This document shows positions 60,652 through 64,000 of a DNA stretch of 64,000 bases, one piece after another; position 1 is the stretch's first letter, and each line of letters begins with the position of its first letter. Made by a program: the position numbers and the translations under genes. The notes under the pieces are model-generated. The model was given only the letters and a program-made list of their open reading frames with translations, had not been told where the DNA came from and ran no database searches. This DNA is from Roseomonas mucosa ATCC BAA-692 (lineage in GTDB: Bacteria; Pseudomonadota; Alphaproteobacteria; Acetobacterales; Acetobacteraceae): assembly GCF_000622225.1 (NCBI RefSeq), contig NZ_JHWD01000016.1:54445-118444 (forward strand), in the 5' to 3' direction.

Positions 60652-62034
60652 ATGATCCGACTGGCTTTCCTGTTGCTCGGGGCGCAGGCCCTGCGCCGTC
60701 AGTGGGCCCTGCTTGCCGCCGCCGGTGCCGCCTGGATGGTACTCGGCGTACTGATCCTGATCGACCTATCCGATGGCCACTTGGTCGTGCTCACCGACAC
60801 GCTCGGCATCCTCGTGGGCATCAAGGGCTTCGTAGAAGCCTGCAGCGCCCTCGTTCTGGGCCTGCGCCGCAACTGGCTGCTGCTGTTGCGTGGCCTCGGG
60901 CTGATGCTGACCGGCTTCCTCGTCGCCGATATTCCCTGGGACAACAACATCGGCAGTACGCTCCTCTTCGGCACTGCCTTCCTGCTCGATGGCCTGTTCC
61001 GCATCGCCTCGGCCTTCTACGTCCATGCCACCACCCGCTGGCGTCTCGGCATCCTCGCTGGCCTTGCCGAGATCGGCCTCAGCGTCCTGGTCTTTACCGA
61101 CTGGCCTGTTCCGCATCGCCTGACGGTTCCCTTCTGCCTGGCCTTGCTGCTGCTCAGCTCAGGCTGGTCGCTGCTGGTGATGGGTCTTCAACTCCGCCGT
61201 CTGTCGCCCACCGCCTCGGTCACTGCCCTGCCGCTCTACGCTGCCCGCAACTGGCATGCACGCGGCCCGGTGCGCCCGGAGGAGACGGAGCCGGTCTCCG
61301 CACCGCCCGATGCTCTCCTGCGCGTCCATGCCTGGACACCGCTGGGCTCGGCCGAGCAGCCCCGCCGCCGGCCTGTGCTGGATCGCTACATCGCCGCCGT
61401 GGACCGGAAAGGAGTGGTTTCCACCGGCCACATGGCCCTGGAACTGCCGCCTGATCTCTACATCAGCCATTATCCGGCGGTGGAGATCGATCGCGATCCC
61501 GCCCACTTCCTTCGCGCCTTCAACGCTGGCCCGCATAACGACGTACCCGGCCGCTTCCTCCCCTCTCATGCGGAGGAGGTGGCCGGCTGGTGTCCGCCGG
61601 ATAGCGGCGTGACCTTCCATCGCTTCAACGCCCCCGCGCTCCGCGCCTTCTGGGCCGTCTATGCCCGGGACAATACCTACAACCTGACCGCCCGGAACTG
61701 CTCTTCCGCGGTGGTCCTGGCCCTTGATGCCGCGATGGAGGGGGCCCTGGCCGGGCGCAATCCCTGGCTCCGCCTCGCCCGCCTGCTGGCCGACCCCAAC
61801 TTCTGGATGATGCGCCTGGTCCGTGGCCGGGCCGAGCTGATGACCTGGACGCCCGGTCTCGCGCTCGACTACGCCCGCCTTCTGCAACGGGTTGCCGAGG
61901 ACGGCGACCAGCGCTGGCGGCACCGCCTGCTGGGGGCACTGCGGGCCCATCGCCGGTTCGCCTCGCGCCGCAAGACCTTGAGCGGCGTCACCTCGGGCTT
62001 CGGCGCAGATGAGCGTAACAGTGACGGCGTATGA
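60652..62034 (+). CDS. HdeD/DUF308-like membrane protein fused to predicted papain-like domain
   Basis: The protein has 460 residues. Residues 1-185 give six helices in the HdeD/DUF308 style (WALLAAAGAAWMVLGVLILI, LGLMLTGFLVADIPWDNN). A linker of about 60 residues follows. The C-terminal 200 residues are soluble and have two motifs: His260 in VSTGHMALELPPDLYISHYP and Cys350 in TYNLTARNCSSAVVLALD. The order His then Cys with about 90 residues between them matches circularly permuted NlpC/P60 (LRAT/YiiX-like) thiol hydrolases. Hydrolase activity on peptide, amide or lipid ester is inferred only. It overlaps the next MFS gene by ATGA. Confidence 0.7.
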   Translation: MIRLAFLLLGAQALRRQWALLAAAGAAWMVLGVLILIDLSDGHLVVLTDTLGILVGIKGFVEACSALVLGLRRNWLLLLRGLGLMLTGFLVADIPWDNNIGSTLLFGTAFLLDGLFRIASAFYVHATTRWRLGILAGLAEIGLSVLVFTDWPVPHRLTVPFCLALLLLSSGWSLLVMGLQLRRLSPTASVTALPLYAARNWHARGPVRPEETEPVSAPPDALLRVHAWTPLGSAEQPRRRPVLDRYIAAVDRKGVVSTGHMALELPPDLYISHYPAVEIDRDPAHFLRAFNAGPHNDVPGRFLPSHAEEVAGWCPPDSGVTFHRFNAPALRAFWAVYARDNTYNLTARNCSSAVVLALDAAMEGALAGRNPWLRLARLLADPNFWMMRLVRGRAELMTWTPGLALDYARLLQRVAEDGDQRWRHRLLGALRAHRRFASRRKTLSGVTSGFGADERNSDGV

Positions 62035-63245
62035 GCAAGGCTTCCGACCTCAGGCCGCCCGGCGCCACCCCGGCCGTGGGCAGTGAAGCGCAAGGCACCG
62101 CCGCGGCTCAGGCCACGGTGATCCTGACCGCCACCATCTTCGGCCTGACCTATGGGCTCAGTGCTCCCCTCATCGCCCTGAACCTTGCAGCCGACGGCTT
62201 TGACGAGACGGCGATCGGCCTCAACGCGGCCATGCATGCACTCGGCGTGCTGCTGATCGCACCCCTGTTGCCCCGCCTGGCCTTCCGCCTCGGCCCGCGC
62301 CGCCTGGCTCTCTGCGCGCTGATGGCCTCCGCCGCCCTCCTGGCCCTCTTTCCCGCCATGCCCACCCCCTGGCTCTGGTTCCCGCTGCGCCTGCTGCTCG
62401 GAATGGCTTCCGAGTCCCTTTTCGTGGTGTCGGAAACCTGGCTGAACACGCTGACGGCGGAAGCCACCCGCGCCCGCACCATGGCCACCTACACCGCAGC
62501 CCTGTCTTCCGGCTTTGCCCTTGGTCCGCTTCTGCTGGTGGCCATGGGCAGCACCGGTCCCGCTTCATTCCTGGTCGGCGCCCTGCTGGCGCTGGCCGCC
62601 TTCATGGTGGTCTTGCTGGGCCGCGCCGCTTCCCCGCCCCTGGAACCTTCCGGGCGCTCCACTCCCGTGCGCTTTCTTCTCATGGCTCCGGTCGCGGTTG
62701 CCGCCACCGCCCTGAACGCCGCGTTGGAAACCGCCGGGCTCAGCCTGCTTGCTCTCTATGCCATGCGCCTCGGATGGGCCGAGATCCCCGCTACCCTGTT
62801 GATCTCCACGCTTCTGATCGGTGCCATCCTGCTGCAGCTTCCGATCGGCTGGCTGGGTGACCGCATGGACCGCCGCCGTCTCATGCTCATCCTCTCCGTG
62901 GCCTCCGTCCTGGGGGCCCTCGTGTGGCCGCTGGTGCTGGACCATGGCTGGCTTGCCTATCCGCTGCTGTTCCTCTGGGGCGGCGTCTTCGTCGGCCTCT
63001 ACACCTTGGCCATCACCATCGTCGGCAGCCGCTTCTCAGGCGGAGACCTCGTCGGCATCTACGCCGTGATGTCGGTCGCCTGGGGCTTCGGTGCCCTGGC
63101 CGGTCCGCCCCTGGGCGGCTTCGCCATGGGCCTCACCCTCCATGGCCTTCCCATCTTCGCCGCCCTCGCCTGCTTTGCCTTCGTGCTTGTCCTGTTGCGC
63201 CGGGAACGCGGGCATCCAGCTTCGCGCCCTTCAAGGCGCCCCTGA
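62031..63245 (+). CDS. MFS transporter (YcaD-like)
   Basis: The 404-residue protein has twelve helices and begins with a 30-residue polar tail. It shares the SLFVVSETWLNTL motif of the YcaD branch and the loop GWLGDRMDRRRLML. The start codon overlaps the stop of the HdeD-papain gene, so the two are cotranslated and may act together, for example one making and one moving a small product. The substrate is unknown. It resembles the protein at 17422-18672 in type. Confidence 0.86.
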   Translation: MSKASDLRPPGATPAVGSEAQGTAAAQATVILTATIFGLTYGLSAPLIALNLAADGFDETAIGLNAAMHALGVLLIAPLLPRLAFRLGPRRLALCALMASAALLALFPAMPTPWLWFPLRLLLGMASESLFVVSETWLNTLTAEATRARTMATYTAALSSGFALGPLLLVAMGSTGPASFLVGALLALAAFMVVLLGRAASPPLEPSGRSTPVRFLLMAPVAVAATALNAALETAGLSLLALYAMRLGWAEIPATLLISTLLIGAILLQLPIGWLGDRMDRRRLMLILSVASVLGALVWPLVLDHGWLAYPLLFLWGGVFVGLYTLAITIVGSRFSGGDLVGIYAVMSVAWGFGALAGPPLGGFAMGLTLHGLPIFAALACFAFVLVLLRRERGHPASRPSRRP

Positions 63246-63376
63246 CCAGGCTCCTCGGGGGAAAGCCGCCTGGAAGGTCTCGGCTTCCGATAGGCCAATG
63301 AGCAGGGCCACGACTTCGCGGTACCCTTCGGCATTGCAGGTCCGGCGATTGTCGCCGTGACCGAGATGGCAGGGCA

Positions 63377-63736
63377 TCAGACCCCGAAGGCGATGCCTTC
63401 CCGCCGGTAGATGTCCTTCACCAGTTGCAGCAGCAGGGCGATCTCCGGCGAGCGGTCGCCTTTGCGCGTGCTCATGATCACCGGCGATACCGCCTTCTCC
63501 TTGATAGGGCGATAGGCGACATTGTCGCGCCGCAGCGTCTCGACCGAGGCTGGGACGAGGCAGATGCCACTTTCCGCCGCGACCAAGCCCAGCGCCGTCT
63601 GCAACTCCCGCATCTCGTGCACCACGGCGGGGCGCAATCCATGGTCGCGGAACAGCGCCAGGACCTGGTCGGCGAAGCTGGGCCGGGGCGTCTTCGGATA
63701 GACGATCAGCTGTGGATCGGCATGGAATAGGAACCC
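63377..63736 (-). pseudogene. LysR-family regulator interrupted by IS21-type element
   Basis: Only the C-terminal 119 codons of the effector domain remain (LIVYPKTPRPSFADQVLAL, GLVAAESGICLVPASVETLR). The sequence fits the BenM/CatM-like LysR branch. The coding similarity stops exactly where the IS end begins at 63737, so the N-terminal part with the DNA-binding domain should lie beyond the element. The spacer 63246-63376 shows no other gene. Confidence 0.8.
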
Positions 63737-64000
63737 TGTTGGAGGGGTGATCGGCGTCCAAACGGGACCCCACTGACGGCGGGGTTCACAGTGGTTTCCG
63801 GGATGATCGGGAGCCAGTGCTGGGATGCTGGTCGTGGAGACAGTGGCAAAGATCCGGCGCCTGCACCGGGTGCAGGGCAAGTCGATCAAGGCGATCTGTC
63901 GTGAGCTCGGGATTTCGCGAAAGGTGGTCCGGAAGGTTCTGCGGTCCGGGGAGACGGAATTCCGCTACAGCCGGGCGCGGCAGCCGCAGCCCAAGCTGGG
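63737..64000 (+). mobile_element. Left end of an IS21-family insertion sequence
   Basis: The end begins TGTTGGAGGGGTGATCGGCG, followed by a non-coding leader and an istA start. These are typical of IS21-family left ends (5'-TG). The element runs out of the window, so its right end, target duplication and istB are not visible. Confidence 0.82.
63825..64000 (+). CDS. istA: IS21-family transposase IstA, 5' part
   Basis: The first 58 codons are visible and open to the window edge. The start MLVVETVAKIRRLHRVQGKS leads to an HTH (SIKAICRELGISRKVVRKVLR) and SGETEFRYSRARQPQPKLG, the usual IstA N-terminus. The DDE catalytic core would follow outside the window. The ATG at 63825 is the family start. 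Confidence 0.88.
   Translation, partial: MLVVETVAKIRRLHRVQGKSIKAICRELGISRKVVRKVLRSGETEFRYSRARQPQPKL

Noticed and set aside
60252..60653. Minus-strand frame over the small lipoprotein
   Set aside because: The plus-strand frame has a lipobox, a ribosome site and a conserved Cys pattern; the minus frame has none.
63246..63376. Possible gene fragment after the MFS gene
   Set aside because: The minus-strand frame through it continues out of frame into the LysR remnant and matches nothing I know.

Overview
The window is a stretch of a GC-rich bacterial chromosome. The gene families and their arrangement suggest an aerobic alphaproteobacterium of the Acetobacteraceae, Roseomonas-like. This is inferred from gene content and base composition: TRAP and Bug-type solute receptors, many LysR/IclR/GntR catabolic regulators, a CoxI-III fusion, and ATGA-type gene overlaps. 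No rRNA or tRNA gene was seen to confirm it. Almost all of the sequence is coding, in short operons for uptake and oxidation of organic acids, aromatics and sugars.

Layout. 1-645 is the end of a GntR/FCD regulator, followed by a repeat-bearing convergent spacer. 982-4348 holds an IlvX-like TPP enzyme and a divergent secreted alpha/beta hydrolase. 4352-8981 (minus) is an operon of an IclR regulator, SCP2-type thiolase, acyl-CoA ligase and two PPC/DUF296 proteins. Facing it, 9229-12877 encodes a TRAP receptor, a fused DctQ-DctM permease and a short-chain dehydrogenase. 12928-16506 is a LysR regulator divergent from two M20 amidohydrolases. 16565-20013 holds uracil-DNA glycosylase, a YcaD-type MFS protein and a lipoprotein L,D-transpeptidase.

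20255-28268 is a hydroxycinnamate (ferulate/coumarate) locus. On the minus strand it has acyl-CoA ligase, hydroxycinnamoyl-CoA hydratase-lyase and vanillin-type dehydrogenase. Divergently it has a MarR regulator, an AAHS-type transporter, an exported DUF3237 protein and a tannase/feruloyl esterase. A perfect 15-bp palindrome lies between the two arms. 28338-30668 holds a citrate synthase-like protein with an N-terminal HTH and a DUF2332 protein. 30779-33943 is a copper locus: DUF2946, PCu(A)C, YcnI and a CopC-CopD fusion. 33971-36074 encodes a KtrAB potassium system.

37268-37804 contains a second copy of the repeat element seen at 697-902. 37805-43326 is a cytochrome c oxidase cluster: CtaG, a CopD-like protein, CoxB, a CoxI-III fusion and a small membrane protein, with a DUF2231 gene on the opposite strand. 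43502-45223 carries a SolA-like oxidase and a transketolase/PDH-E1 remnant. 45245-53315 is a GH31 glucosidase plus sugar ABC transporter operon with a divergent LacI regulator and a perfect operator palindrome. 53374-58144 is a LysR-controlled operon of cupin, Bug receptor, CoA-transferase and acyl-CoA dehydrogenase. 58366-60178 is a LysR/SDR divergent pair. 60380-63245 holds a small lipoprotein, an HdeD-like membrane protein fused to a predicted permuted papain-like domain, and an MFS protein. At the right edge a LysR gene is cut by the left end of an IS21-family element.

The most interesting points are the twice-occurring intergenic element with octamer arrays, the membrane-anchored papain-like fusion, the complete hydroxycinnamate locus, the CoxB gene without an ordinary start codon, and the thiolase operon with paired PPC proteins.
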